DNA of 64,000 nt from Dyadobacter flavalbus (GTDB lineage: Bacteria; Bacteroidota; Bacteroidia; Cytophagales; Spirosomataceae). This document shows positions 16,005-23,995 of this stretch, one piece after another (the first letter of the stretch is position 1; every line of letters begins with the position of its first letter). A model generated the notes under the pieces. It was not told the DNA's origin. It searched no databases and saw nothing but the letters and a program-made list of their open reading frames with translations. The stretch spans positions 44,773 through 108,772 of the forward strand of contig NZ_VBSN01000022.1 of the NCBI RefSeq assembly GCF_006149045.1. The letters are read 5' to 3'. Made by a program: the position numbers and the translations under genes.

Positions 16005-16399
16005 AGCTCCTGTGGAACTTTCTGTTTCTAGCATAATCCGGTTAATTACATTGTGAATGTTTGCTAATAAGTAGCTTGCGGTGGTAAAAGGAAACCCCTC
16101 CGGGGTTCACATATATAAAGAACTCATCAAACTTTCTACAAACGGGTTACTGCTCCGCAGTTATAAGCTCCTGCGGAGCTTTCTGTTTCTAGCATAATCC
16201 GGTTAGTTAAATTGTGAATGTTTGCTAATAAGCAGCTTGGCGGTGGTAAAAGAAAACCCATCCGGGATTCACATAAATAAAGAACTCATCAAACTTTCTA
16301 CAAACGAGTTACTGCTCCGCAGTTATAAGCTCCTGCGGAGCTTTCTGTTTCTAGCATAATCCGGTTAGTTACATTGTGAATGTTTGCTCCGGAGGAGCA
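16005..16399. repeat. Palindrome-rich tandem repeat, ~161-bp unit, 2.4 copies
   Basis: Two full units (16005-16165, 16166-16327) and a partial third (16328-16388) are repeated head to tail with a period of 161-162 bases and high identity. Each unit carries small hairpins: AAGCTCC-TGC-GGAGCTT at its start (perfect in copies 2 and 3, degenerate in copy 1), AACCCC-TCC-GGGGTT in the middle (decayed in copy 2) and CTGC-TCC-GCAG near the end. The array closes with another palindrome, TGCTCC-GGA-GGAGCA (16385-16399). There is no open frame. The structure is like REP/BIME-type dispersed elements moved by REP-associated transposases, which I infer; no such transposase is in the window. It separates the sugar transferase gene from the second LytTR gene. 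Confidence 0.85.
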
Positions 16400-16481
16400 G
16401 CCTGATAAAAGCAAAGATTCAACCAATTAAAAGCAGTTTTAACAACATGTTGCTCTGCAAATAGCATCAATTGAAAAAATA

Positions 16482-17300
16482 CTAACTCATCAGACGCATA
16501 CTATCAAACAGGACAGAGTATGCGTTCTCTTCACTATTCAGACCTTCAACCCATTTCAAAAACTCCGATGAATTTGCTTTGCTTACAACCACAGGTTCCG
16601 GCGTGGGAGAAGATGTTCCGACAAGAAGTTTTCTTCCAAAATACTGCTGAATATTCACAACGGCTTTCCGATGAATAATAAACTGCCTGTTTGCACGGAA
16701 AAAGTCTCTGGGATTTAATGAGGTTATGATGTTATTAAGTGTATCTCTCGTCTCATAATGTGCATTTTGCATGTACACATTAACCTGATAATTATTGTAA
16801 TATATAAAATCAACCTTGTCCAGACTTACAGGAATAATCTTATCCTGATAATAAACCAGAAGTGAGCTTTTATAGCTGTTCATATACAAAGCTGCATTAT
16901 TGATCTTTCTGTTAACTGAAGAGTTCTCTTCACCAAAAAGCTCTTTCAGCTGGGTAAATTTTTTCAGGCTTTTTTGCAGTTTGAAATTGTCTACTGGTTT
17001 TATTAGATAATCAATCCCATTATTTTCAAAAGCTTCCAGCGCATATTCATTATAGTTTGTACAAAAGATTACTGGCGCAGCAATGGATAAATCCTGAAAA
17101 ATCTCAAATCCCAATCCGTCCGGTAATTGGATACTGCAAAAAATAAGCTGAGGAGTTTTGTTGTTAATTAACCAGATCTTGGCCTCCAAAACGGATTGAA
17201 TTATGCCGCAAACCTTGAAATCAATGTTTGTTAGCTCAATCATGTCCTTTAATTCCTGAGCAGTTTCAAGTTCATTTTCAATGATTAGTATTTCAGTCAT
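16482..17300 (-). CDS. LytTR-family response regulator with Ser replacing the phospho-acceptor Asp
   Basis: A 272-residue paralogue of the regulator at 11374, on the opposite strand. The ATG at 17300 matches the start of its paralogue (MTEILIIENE against MTNVLIIESK). The receiver has the conserved Lys (YLIKPV), but the phospho-acceptor position reads LIFCSIQLPDG: AGT (Ser) where the paralogue has GAC (Asp). The LytTR domain is intact and nearly identical in the segment FFRANRQFIIHRK, so DNA targets may be shared. Loss of the Asp suggests phosphorylation-independent action, perhaps as a constitutive regulator or a heterodimer partner. No kinase gene is near. The last codons are separate from the palindromic repeat by about 80 bases. 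Confidence 0.88.
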   Translation of the reverse strand: MTEILIIENELETAQELKDMIELTNIDFKVCGIIQSVLEAKIWLINNKTPQLIFCSIQLPDGLGFEIFQDLSIAAPVIFCTNYNEYALEAFENNGIDYLIKPVDNFKLQKSLKKFTQLKELFGEENSSVNRKINNAALYMNSYKSSLLVYYQDKIIPVSLDKVDFIYYNNYQVNVYMQNAHYETRDTLNNIITSLNPRDFFRANRQFIIHRKAVVNIQQYFGRKLLVGTSSPTPEPVVVSKANSSEFLKWVEGLNSEENAYSVLFDSMRLMS

Positions 17301-18097
17301 AATAGAAGAGGATTTATCTATAAATGATATCAATTTTTATTCACGAGACAAAACAGAACAATGATGTTCTTAATAATTCAACTTTCTGACTGGCGCAAAT
17401 GTTGTATCCGGACTGTTGAGATTTATACCCAATTTGTCCGGAATATCTGTTAATTAATTTAAATCATGAATGTTTAAAGCAGTCCTGAATTTCTTTTTTA
17501 TTAATAAACTCTATTCAAGAATATTGTAAACTTTTGAATCTCAAAGTAATAGTAAATAAACTTATATCGATTTGTATCAATGCATCAAAATGTAAAGCAG
17601 AAAGCTTGTACACGGCTTAAATGAGCAGATATACTTCTGAAAAAAACCTTTCCAGATTTGATTATTTCTATTTTCACAATAATTCAGGTTGCAGATAAAT
17701 AACAATTACGTGAAGAATAATCCGGTTAAACAGTAATATGAAGTATCTTTAATGAAGCTCCATTAAAGCTCGGAATTACAGATAATCATAATGCAGAATA
17801 ACGGGCTTATAATCAGGAATTCCATATGGATTGCAGGCAGGAAATAAATGAAAACATTACAATTACAAATTTGAAAATCACACGTAAACTTTCATATTAA
17901 TTAAAATCCGGCATTGGAATCTCTGCACAAAAGTATATTAACTATCATAGGAATTATTTAGATAAAGAGAATTACGCTATATTTGTAGTAATAGTTTATT
18001 ATTTTACCTGAAACGAAATTTATTTAAAAGGATTTGACATTTTATTGGGTTCTTCTTTAAGATATTGATAATTTAAGATCTGAAAACCACAATAATT
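17301..18097. other. Long AT-rich intergenic region
   Basis: Nearly 800 bases between the divergently transcribed LytTR gene and the small membrane protein gene hold no supported reading frame, RNA gene or repeat. A TATATTTG box at 17978-17985 fits the Bacteroidota -7 element and could serve the downstream gene, though no TTG lies at the right spacing. Confidence 0.4.
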
Positions 18098-18412
18098 ATG
18101 ATGACTTCAAATAATACCAATCATTACGTAAAATATCCTGATACCCCGGCAGCTATAATGGAGAAAAAATCCACTACATCCAAATATCCTTTAATTTCAG
18201 GACTTATAATTGGTATGATTGGTGGTACAATCGGAACTTTGATTTATAATATTCTAAAAGAATCAAAAGCTTATTCCAAGCTGAATTTTGTTTTCGATTT
18301 CACATTGAAAGCAATCAATTTATCGTACAAACTTCCGGTGTACGCCGTGTTGGTTTTATTCCTTCTTGCATTCGCAGGGATATTCTTTTACAATAAGAAC
18401 GCATCAAAGTAA
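18098..18412 (+). CDS. Small membrane protein, two predicted transmembrane segments
   Basis: A 104-residue protein I do not recognise. It has a polar N-terminus of about 30 residues, a Gly-rich hydrophobic segment (PLISGLIIGMIGGTIGTLIY, ~residues 31-50), a connecting stretch, and a second hydrophobic helix near the C-terminus (LPVYAVLVLFLLAFAGIFFY) followed by a short basic tail. It is probably an inner-membrane protein. Two ATG codons in tandem (18098, 18101) are possible starts. It is isolated between long non-coding stretches, so context gives little guide to its job. Confidence 0.6.
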   Translation: MMTSNNTNHYVKYPDTPAAIMEKKSTTSKYPLISGLIIGMIGGTIGTLIYNILKESKAYSKLNFVFDFTLKAINLSYKLPVYAVLVLFLLAFAGIFFYNKNASK

Positions 18413-18825
18413 CTCCCGATTTTTTTCGTTACGCCATTGATTTTCTGTTGCATTTATAATCTTGTGCAGCACATCATAAATGAATAACCCACTACTTTTT
18501 TTACTTGCATAACTGATTTCAACATGTGCTGGCAACGCAGACACAGCTTTTTCAGGCTATACTGCTTTCAATGCTGCATGCTTGCATTCAGCGCACTGCG
18601 TTGAAGTACATTTTGCATGGATAAAATTTATTCCTACATTAATTTAAGAATAAATACTACATTATAAGTATATTTGCTATAAGTAAGTGCACAGCAGCAA
18701 CTTGCATGTAATTACGGACCAAAATTGTTCAGCAGGAAAAGAATTCTGGTTAGCCGTTGGTTAAATAAAGTTCTTTGCAGCTGAGCCGTTGGTTATATTT
18801 GGCAAACATACTTTAACATCATCAA
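18413..18825. other. Intergenic region upstream of rfbD
   Basis: About 410 bases with no supported gene. Near its right end are a 12-base direct repeat and a promoter-like box, listed separately. Confidence 0.45.
18752..18801 (+). promoter_or_regulatory. Promoter-like box with a direct repeat upstream of rfbD
   Basis: AGCCGTTGGTTA occurs at 18752-18763 and again at 18784-18795, 32 bases apart (about three helical turns). The second copy runs into TATATTTG (18794-18801), a match to the Bacteroidota -7 consensus TANNTTTG. A TTTG at 18774-18777 could be the upstream element, but its 16-base spacing is shorter than usual. The repeat may be an operator; this is inference. Confidence 0.45.
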
Positions 18826-19686
18826 ATGAAAATTATCGTTCTCGGAGCTGCGGGTCAGTTGGGCAGCTGCATTAAAAAGGTTGCAGCTGAAAGAAACATA
18901 CATGATCTGTTATTTGCCACGCAGGAAAACGGAAACATTCTGGATGAAGCGTTGCTGAACAAACTTCTTGATCGTGAAAAGCCGGAATACGTGATAAATT
19001 GTGCGGCTTATACTGCAGTTGACAAGGCTGAAGATGAACAGGAACTTTGCCGAAGGATAAATCGGGACGGCGCATCAAATGTTGCAAAGGCATGCAAGCA
19101 GCACAATGCATCGCTTGTTCATATTTCAACCGATTTCGTTTTCAAGGGAAATGTTGCTTATCCGCTTAATGAAACAGATCCGACGCTGCCTGAGAACATA
19201 TACGGAATTACAAAACTGGAAGGAGAAACGGCCATTGCCGGATTGCTGCCGGAGCACTTTATCATTCGTACGAGCTGGCTCTATTCCGAATTCGGAAACA
19301 ATTTTGTAAAAACGATGCTGCGCCTTGGAAAAGACAGAAGTGAACTGGGCATTATTGCGGACCAGATCGGCTCGCCAACGTATGCCATTGATCTTGCAGG
19401 CGCCATTCTGGACATTACGGAATCGGAAAGCAAGTCTTACGGCATTTATCATTACAGCAATGAAGGCGTTGCATCATGGTACGATCTTGCAAAAGCTGTT
19501 TTTGACATCAGTAACATGCCCTTGCGATTAAATCCCTTGAAAACTGCTGAGTATGTCACCAAAGCTGTTCGGCCTGCATATTCCGTGATGGATAAGTCAA
19601 AGATCAAAAGTACTTTCGGAATAAAGATTCCATACTGGCGTGACAGTCTTGCAAAATGCATGGAACAACTGGCAGTTACAGCCTGA
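18826..19686 (+). CDS. rfbD: dTDP-4-dehydrorhamnose reductase
   Basis: A 286-residue short-chain dehydrogenase of the RfbD/RmlD family, the last step of dTDP-L-rhamnose synthesis, which reduces dTDP-4-dehydro-L-rhamnose with NAD(P)H in the cytoplasm. The Rossmann glycine motif GAAGQLG is at residues 7-13, NCAAYTAVDKAE near 60, STDFVF near 103 and the catalytic Tyr-x3-Lys in YGITKLEGE near 126. The length is typical. The other three dTDP-rhamnose genes (rfbA, rfbB, rfbC) are not in the window. It converges on a rhamnosidase-like gene 51 bases away. Confidence 0.92.
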   Translation: MKIIVLGAAGQLGSCIKKVAAERNIHDLLFATQENGNILDEALLNKLLDREKPEYVINCAAYTAVDKAEDEQELCRRINRDGASNVAKACKQHNASLVHISTDFVFKGNVAYPLNETDPTLPENIYGITKLEGETAIAGLLPEHFIIRTSWLYSEFGNNFVKTMLRLGKDRSELGIIADQIGSPTYAIDLAGAILDITESESKSYGIYHYSNEGVASWYDLAKAVFDISNMPLRLNPLKTAEYVTKAVRPAYSVMDKSKIKSTFGIKIPYWRDSLAKCMEQLAVTA

Positions 19687-19737
19687 TTCAGCCTGTTTTC
19701 CCTCATTATTTATCAAAGTCTGAAAGGCATCGGGATT

Positions 19738-21516
19738 TTACCGCAAAACCTTTACGCCTTTCGGTGCATCAATTGTTGATTTGATACTTCCGTCGGCCTG
19801 TCTTTCATGCCTGATTTTCACAATGCCCATTGGTGTCGGATAAGTACCTTCCACCCATTTCAGATCAGCAAGATTGGGTTTCACCTGAATGGTTTTACAG
19901 CCGGGCTCCATTATACTGACGCCAAGTACGTGTTCGGTAAGCCAAGCTGTGGGGCCGGAAGCCCAGCCGTGACATAAACTATGGCGCAGGTTTTTGTAAC
20001 AATAGGCTCCGAAATCACCGTGAATATCGTCTTTTCCTTCCGGTACCAGTTCATCAATAGGCGCCGCATTTTTTGTCCATGCAAGATCAAAATCTTCCCA
20101 GAAAGTCGTGGCGCCCATGTCCAGCATGGCACCCCAGTAATTACGGATACAGTTCAGTGCGCCGTCATAATCCTTTGCCTTTGCTTTTGCCTGTAACATG
20201 TAATAACCGTAAAAAGTAGAAAAGCGCTCACATTCTCCTTGTGAAATCACCTCTGCGTTTGCCTTTTCTGCGGGCACAAGACCGGATAGTGCGAGCAAAG
20301 CCGCAGCTTGTTTGGATCCGTTTGCATCCGGCACGTAAAGTTTGAGTTGTGTTGCCGTAGCTCTGCATTTGGCCGCCTGCGCCGGCTCATCCAGAATGGT
20401 GCAAAGTTCGGCACCTGCTTCCAACGTCATCACCATCATGGCATGAAGCCCGGCATGAATTCCCTTGGGATTTTCACTGGAAGGCCAGTCCAGAAAACGG
20501 GTTCCGTCGAGGTTTTCTTTGTTGTCCCTTGTTTTCTGAATCAAAAGATCCAGTAAGCCGACAAGATATTTCTGCTGTTTACGGAGATATGCAAGGTCGC
20601 CCTGATTTTTATATAAATCTCGGTGAATCAAAATCCACCACATGGAATAAGCACTGATTCCGTTCATCCATGCAGGCAGCGGCGTAATGTCCCGCGCCTG
20701 ATCCAGACTTTTTGCAACTACCTCGTTTTTACCAAAAACACTGTTGATCGTCATGACTTCCGGATGCATATCTCCTACCCAAACCAGCCTGTCGCGCTTG
20801 ATTCCGTCCCACAGATATTCCTGCATATTCAGATGAACGGTATAAGCTCCGGTGTTCCAAATCCGGTTCAGACGTTCGTCATTGCTTTTAAAAGAACCCA
20901 GATACGGAATATCGCGGTATTCAAAAATGGCACGCACTTCTTTTAGCTGCAGTTCACGATCGGTATCTACAAGATCAATCCTTGCAAACCTGAATCCCGA
21001 ATTTCCCACCTGCATGGTTCCGAGCCATGGAACTTGCGTTGTAAAATCGCGCATGGCGTGATCGTTCGTCGCACCTTGTATGGTATCTATATCCGACATG
21101 GCCTCACTGACTGACTCACCGAAACGGATCCGGACCCTGATCGGTTTCTGATTAGCCGGCTGATCGGTAACCAGCTGGATGCCGCCCTGGATTTCCATTC
21201 CGAAATCAAGGAGTATGCCCGGTATGTCGCCGTCTTTACTGATCAGCGTACAGAAATTTTTATGGACAAGGTCAGCCTGTCCGTTTCCGGGGATTAAAAG
21301 GCTTTGAACATTGACAATACTTTTGCCGCTTTTATCAGAAGTCCAGACAATGCGTTTCGGCGTCAGATACTGCCTTACGCGGGAATCCTTCTGGAACTGC
21401 GTATTCTGATCGAATACTGGAGGAAGTTTCTGAGCAATGACCGACCCGCTGCACGTAAAAATAAGAAATCCGATAAAGTAAAGATATTGTTTCACGGAAG
21501 TGCAATTTAGCTTCAT
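19738..21516 (-). CDS. Alpha-L-rhamnosidase-like (GH78-type) secreted protein
   Basis: A 592-residue protein. The ATG at 21516 is chosen because it begins a Sec signal peptide (MKLNCTSVKQYLYFIGFLIF, cleavage near VIAQ); a start 66 bases upstream would bury it. After beta-sandwich regions, residues ~220-510 form the six-hairpin (alpha/alpha)6 barrel of GH78, entered through GSFKSNDERLNRIWNTGAYT and carrying DGIKRDRLVWVGDMHPE, the acidic segment that resembles the catalytic motif of the family. A beta domain closes the C-terminus. It would remove terminal L-rhamnose from glycans in the periplasm or outside. It is shorter than many GH78 enzymes. It converges on rfbD. Confidence 0.8.
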   Translation of the reverse strand: MKLNCTSVKQYLYFIGFLIFTCSGSVIAQKLPPVFDQNTQFQKDSRVRQYLTPKRIVWTSDKSGKSIVNVQSLLIPGNGQADLVHKNFCTLISKDGDIPGILLDFGMEIQGGIQLVTDQPANQKPIRVRIRFGESVSEAMSDIDTIQGATNDHAMRDFTTQVPWLGTMQVGNSGFRFARIDLVDTDRELQLKEVRAIFEYRDIPYLGSFKSNDERLNRIWNTGAYTVHLNMQEYLWDGIKRDRLVWVGDMHPEVMTINSVFGKNEVVAKSLDQARDITPLPAWMNGISAYSMWWILIHRDLYKNQGDLAYLRKQQKYLVGLLDLLIQKTRDNKENLDGTRFLDWPSSENPKGIHAGLHAMMVMTLEAGAELCTILDEPAQAAKCRATATQLKLYVPDANGSKQAAALLALSGLVPAEKANAEVISQGECERFSTFYGYYMLQAKAKAKDYDGALNCIRNYWGAMLDMGATTFWEDFDLAWTKNAAPIDELVPEGKDDIHGDFGAYCYKNLRHSLCHGWASGPTAWLTEHVLGVSIMEPGCKTIQVKPNLADLKWVEGTYPTPMGIVKIRHERQADGSIKSTIDAPKGVKVLR

Positions 21517-21696
21517 TGAAATATTTCTGGAAAATAAATGATTATAATTTGCTCTTCCAACCTGCCGTGTCCTGTTTTTCAATGACCGGTCATTGCCTGT
21601 TTTCAGTTGTAACGATCTTTGAAACTCCGGCCATTCAGGTCCGGCATCTTTCCGCTGCTTTTTTCCGTATATGCTAAAATTAACTAAAAACCGTTC

Positions 21697-21704
21697 TAAT
21701 TTTG
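21697..21704 (+). promoter_or_regulatory. Candidate -7 box for the microprotein-symporter operon
   Basis: TAATTTTG matches the TANNTTTG consensus and lies 56 bases upstream of the microprotein ATG. No TTG is found at the usual upstream spacing, so support is limited. Confidence 0.35.
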
Positions 21705-21759
21705 AAATTTGGTATAATTCACTGTTAACTTACAGCATCATATTAACCATGCTCGTGCC

Positions 21760-21897
21760 ATGAAAGAAAATAGCCCGCTGAACCGTGACGGGCTGCCGCC
21801 ATTTGTTAAAACCTGGAAACAGATGTATATCATACTGACCGGCACGCTGTTCCTGCTGATTGCCCTCTTCTACTTATTTATGAATCACTTTCAATGA
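21760..21897 (+). CDS. 45-residue single-span membrane microprotein coupled to the symporter
   Basis: A short frame from ATG 21760 to TGA 21895-21897. Its product has a polar N-terminal half (MKENSPLNRDGLPPFVKTWK) and one transmembrane helix (MYIILTGTLFLLIALFYLFM) before a short tail. Its stop overlaps the symporter start in an ATGA arrangement, which strongly suggests translational coupling and matched synthesis. Small membrane partners are known beside some solute:sodium symporters (YhdT next to PanF, DUF4212 next to acetate-type symporters), but this sequence does not obviously belong to either. It may be an accessory subunit of the symporter; that is inference. Confidence 0.75.
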   Translation: MKENSPLNRDGLPPFVKTWKQMYIILTGTLFLLIALFYLFMNHFQ

Positions 21898-23597
21898 GCT
21901 CACTGGACTGGATAGTACTTTCGCTTACATTAATATTTGTTGTTTCTTATGGAATATACCGCAGCCGTGAAACGCATACCATGGATTCCTTTCTGCTGGC
22001 CGGACAATCCCTGCCCTGGTACCATGTAACTTTATCGCTGATGGCAACGCAGGCCAGTGCCATTACTTTTCTGTCTGCGCCGGGTCAGGCTTATACCGAT
22101 GGAATGCGTTTCGTGCAGTTCTATTTCGGACTTCCGCTTGCCATGGTTGTGCTTTGCGTCACGTTTGTTCCCAAGTTCGGCCAATTGAAAATATTTACCG
22201 CCTATGAATTCCTGGAAAGTCGTTTCGACCTGCGTACACGCGGCCTGACTTCCTTTCTGTTTCTGCTGCAGCGCGGACTTTCAACCGGACTTTCCATATA
22301 TGCGCCTTCGCTTATCTTATCTGCTATTCTTGGCTGGGATATTACCTGGACCAACATCATTTCAGGCGGAGTTGTAATGCTTTACACCATTGCCGGCGGC
22401 AGCAGGGCCGTTTCCCACACGCATCTTCAGCAAATGGCCATTATTACAATCGGAATGGTTGTAGCGGGCATTATGGTTGTAAAGTATCTGCCGAACGATG
22501 TTTCTTTTACCGATGCATTGCATGTTGCCGGTAAAATGGGAAAAATAAACCTGATTGATTTTACATTTGATCTCAACAGTCGTTACAATGTTTGGTCGGG
22601 CCTGATCGGTGGATTTTTTCTCCAGTTGTCTTATTTCGGTACGGACCAGTCGCAGGTCGGGCGCTTCCTGACCGGCAGTTCGCAGGGACAAAGCAAGCTC
22701 GGGCTGGCCATGAACGGACTTCTTAAAATTCCGATGCAGTTTCTGATCCTTCTTGTAGGCGTTCTTGTTTTCGCTTTTTACCAGTTTACAAACCCGCCGT
22801 TGTTTTTCAATAAAACCGCTGTTGATAAAGTCAGGAAAACGCAGTACGCGGCACAGTACGAAGCCTTGGAAAAGAAGCATGAGCTGATCCAGAAAGACAA
22901 GCACCCGCACATCATGGCACTTACGGAGGCGCTCAAAAAAGAGGATCAAACTGCCATTCAGCAGTCACGCGTTGTACTGGCCGGTTTTGAAACGAAAGTA
23001 AAAGAAGTCCGCAAGGAAGCCGAAAACCTGCTTTCCGAAGCCAATGGCGGTGATACCAATGATGTCAACTATATTTTTCTCCGGTTTGTGATCGATTATC
23101 TTCCGGCAGGAATGGTCGGATTACTGATTGCTGTTATCCTGCTTGCTTCTATGGGTTCGGTTGCGGCGGCTTACAATTCGCTGGCTTCCTGCACGATTGT
23201 GGACATTTACAAACGCATGATCCGTAAAGATGATGATTCCAAAGACTACGTGGCGGCTTCCCGCTGGGCAACGTTTTTCTGGGGTATTTTCTGTATTGCC
23301 ATTGCGCAGTATGCATCCAGGCTGGGCAGTATGATCGAGGCCGTTAATATACTGGGTTCTTTGTTTTACGGTGTGATTCTGGGCATTTTTCTGGTGGCAT
23401 TTTACTTTAAGAACATTGGCAGCAGAGCCGTTTTTTACGGAAGTATCCTTGGTGAAGTTTTCGTTATCATCAGTTACCTGTTCAATCTCACCGCTTTCTT
23501 GTGGCTCAATCTGATCGGTTGTTTGCTTGTTATCATTTTCGCCTGGATTATTGAATATACCTGGCCACAACCTGCATCCCGGAAGCCATCTTTATAA
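21894..23597 (+). CDS. Sodium:solute symporter (SSS family)
   Basis: A 567-residue polytopic membrane protein of the SSS/SLC5 family with about 13 hydrophobic helices. The start has the family layout SYGIYRSRETHTMDSFLLAG followed by LPWYHVTLSLMATQASAITF in helix 2, where SSS proteins bind sodium, and later YFGTDQSQVGRFLTG. A charged hydrophilic insert of about 95 residues (~300-395, rich in Lys/Glu) interrupts the helices, as in many Bacteroidota members. The substrate cannot be told; sugars and related organic solutes are common for this subgroup. It overlaps the upstream microprotein gene by 4 bases. The rhamnosidase-like gene is divergent from it across 240 bases, which could hint at a glycan-derived substrate. 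Confidence 0.88.
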   Translation: MSSLDWIVLSLTLIFVVSYGIYRSRETHTMDSFLLAGQSLPWYHVTLSLMATQASAITFLSAPGQAYTDGMRFVQFYFGLPLAMVVLCVTFVPKFGQLKIFTAYEFLESRFDLRTRGLTSFLFLLQRGLSTGLSIYAPSLILSAILGWDITWTNIISGGVVMLYTIAGGSRAVSHTHLQQMAIITIGMVVAGIMVVKYLPNDVSFTDALHVAGKMGKINLIDFTFDLNSRYNVWSGLIGGFFLQLSYFGTDQSQVGRFLTGSSQGQSKLGLAMNGLLKIPMQFLILLVGVLVFAFYQFTNPPLFFNKTAVDKVRKTQYAAQYEALEKKHELIQKDKHPHIMALTEALKKEDQTAIQQSRVVLAGFETKVKEVRKEAENLLSEANGGDTNDVNYIFLRFVIDYLPAGMVGLLIAVILLASMGSVAAAYNSLASCTIVDIYKRMIRKDDDSKDYVAASRWATFFWGIFCIAIAQYASRLGSMIEAVNILGSLFYGVILGIFLVAFYFKNIGSRAVFYGSILGEVFVIISYLFNLTAFLWLNLIGCLLVIIFAWIIEYTWPQPASRKPSL

Positions 23598-23995
23598 ATC
23601 CTGAAGCATTCAGTTTGCTGAATAAGCGGTTCCTACAAAATTCAAACATTACACTATTTCTGCTATTCAGTATAATTCTATTTAATAATTATACTTTTTA
23701 AAGAAAGTGTAGTGTTCCTGCAATTTTTTAGCGCATGGTATGAAACTATTCCGCTATTTAAATCCTTAACCAATACATTCGAGCAAAGTTGATGTAATTG
23801 CTGGATTACCTATGTCACCGATCGTTACATTCTTGTCATTTACCCGGTTTATGAAGTTGCTATCTGATATAAAATTGGCACGGCCTGCTTTCAGGTACAT
23901 TCCAAAAGATAGCTGACATCAGCCTTTCAATATTGAAATTTATCCTCTCAGTAAACAGTTTTTTGTTATTTCTCTATCTTAAATATTACAGCTAC
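23598..23995. other. Intergenic region upstream of the efflux operon
   Basis: About 400 bases with no supported gene; it should hold the efflux operon promoter. No regulator gene and no clean operator palindrome were seen. Confidence 0.4.

Noticed and set aside
16005..16399. Possible CRISPR array
   Set aside because: The period is 161-162 bases and the whole unit is repeated; there are no short direct repeats with unique spacers and no cas genes.
12188..17441. Shared string CAATTTGTCCGG near both LytTR genes (12189, 17430) as a binding site
   Set aside because: A similar string also occurs at 42690 beside unrelated genes, and no repeated pair of sites was found.
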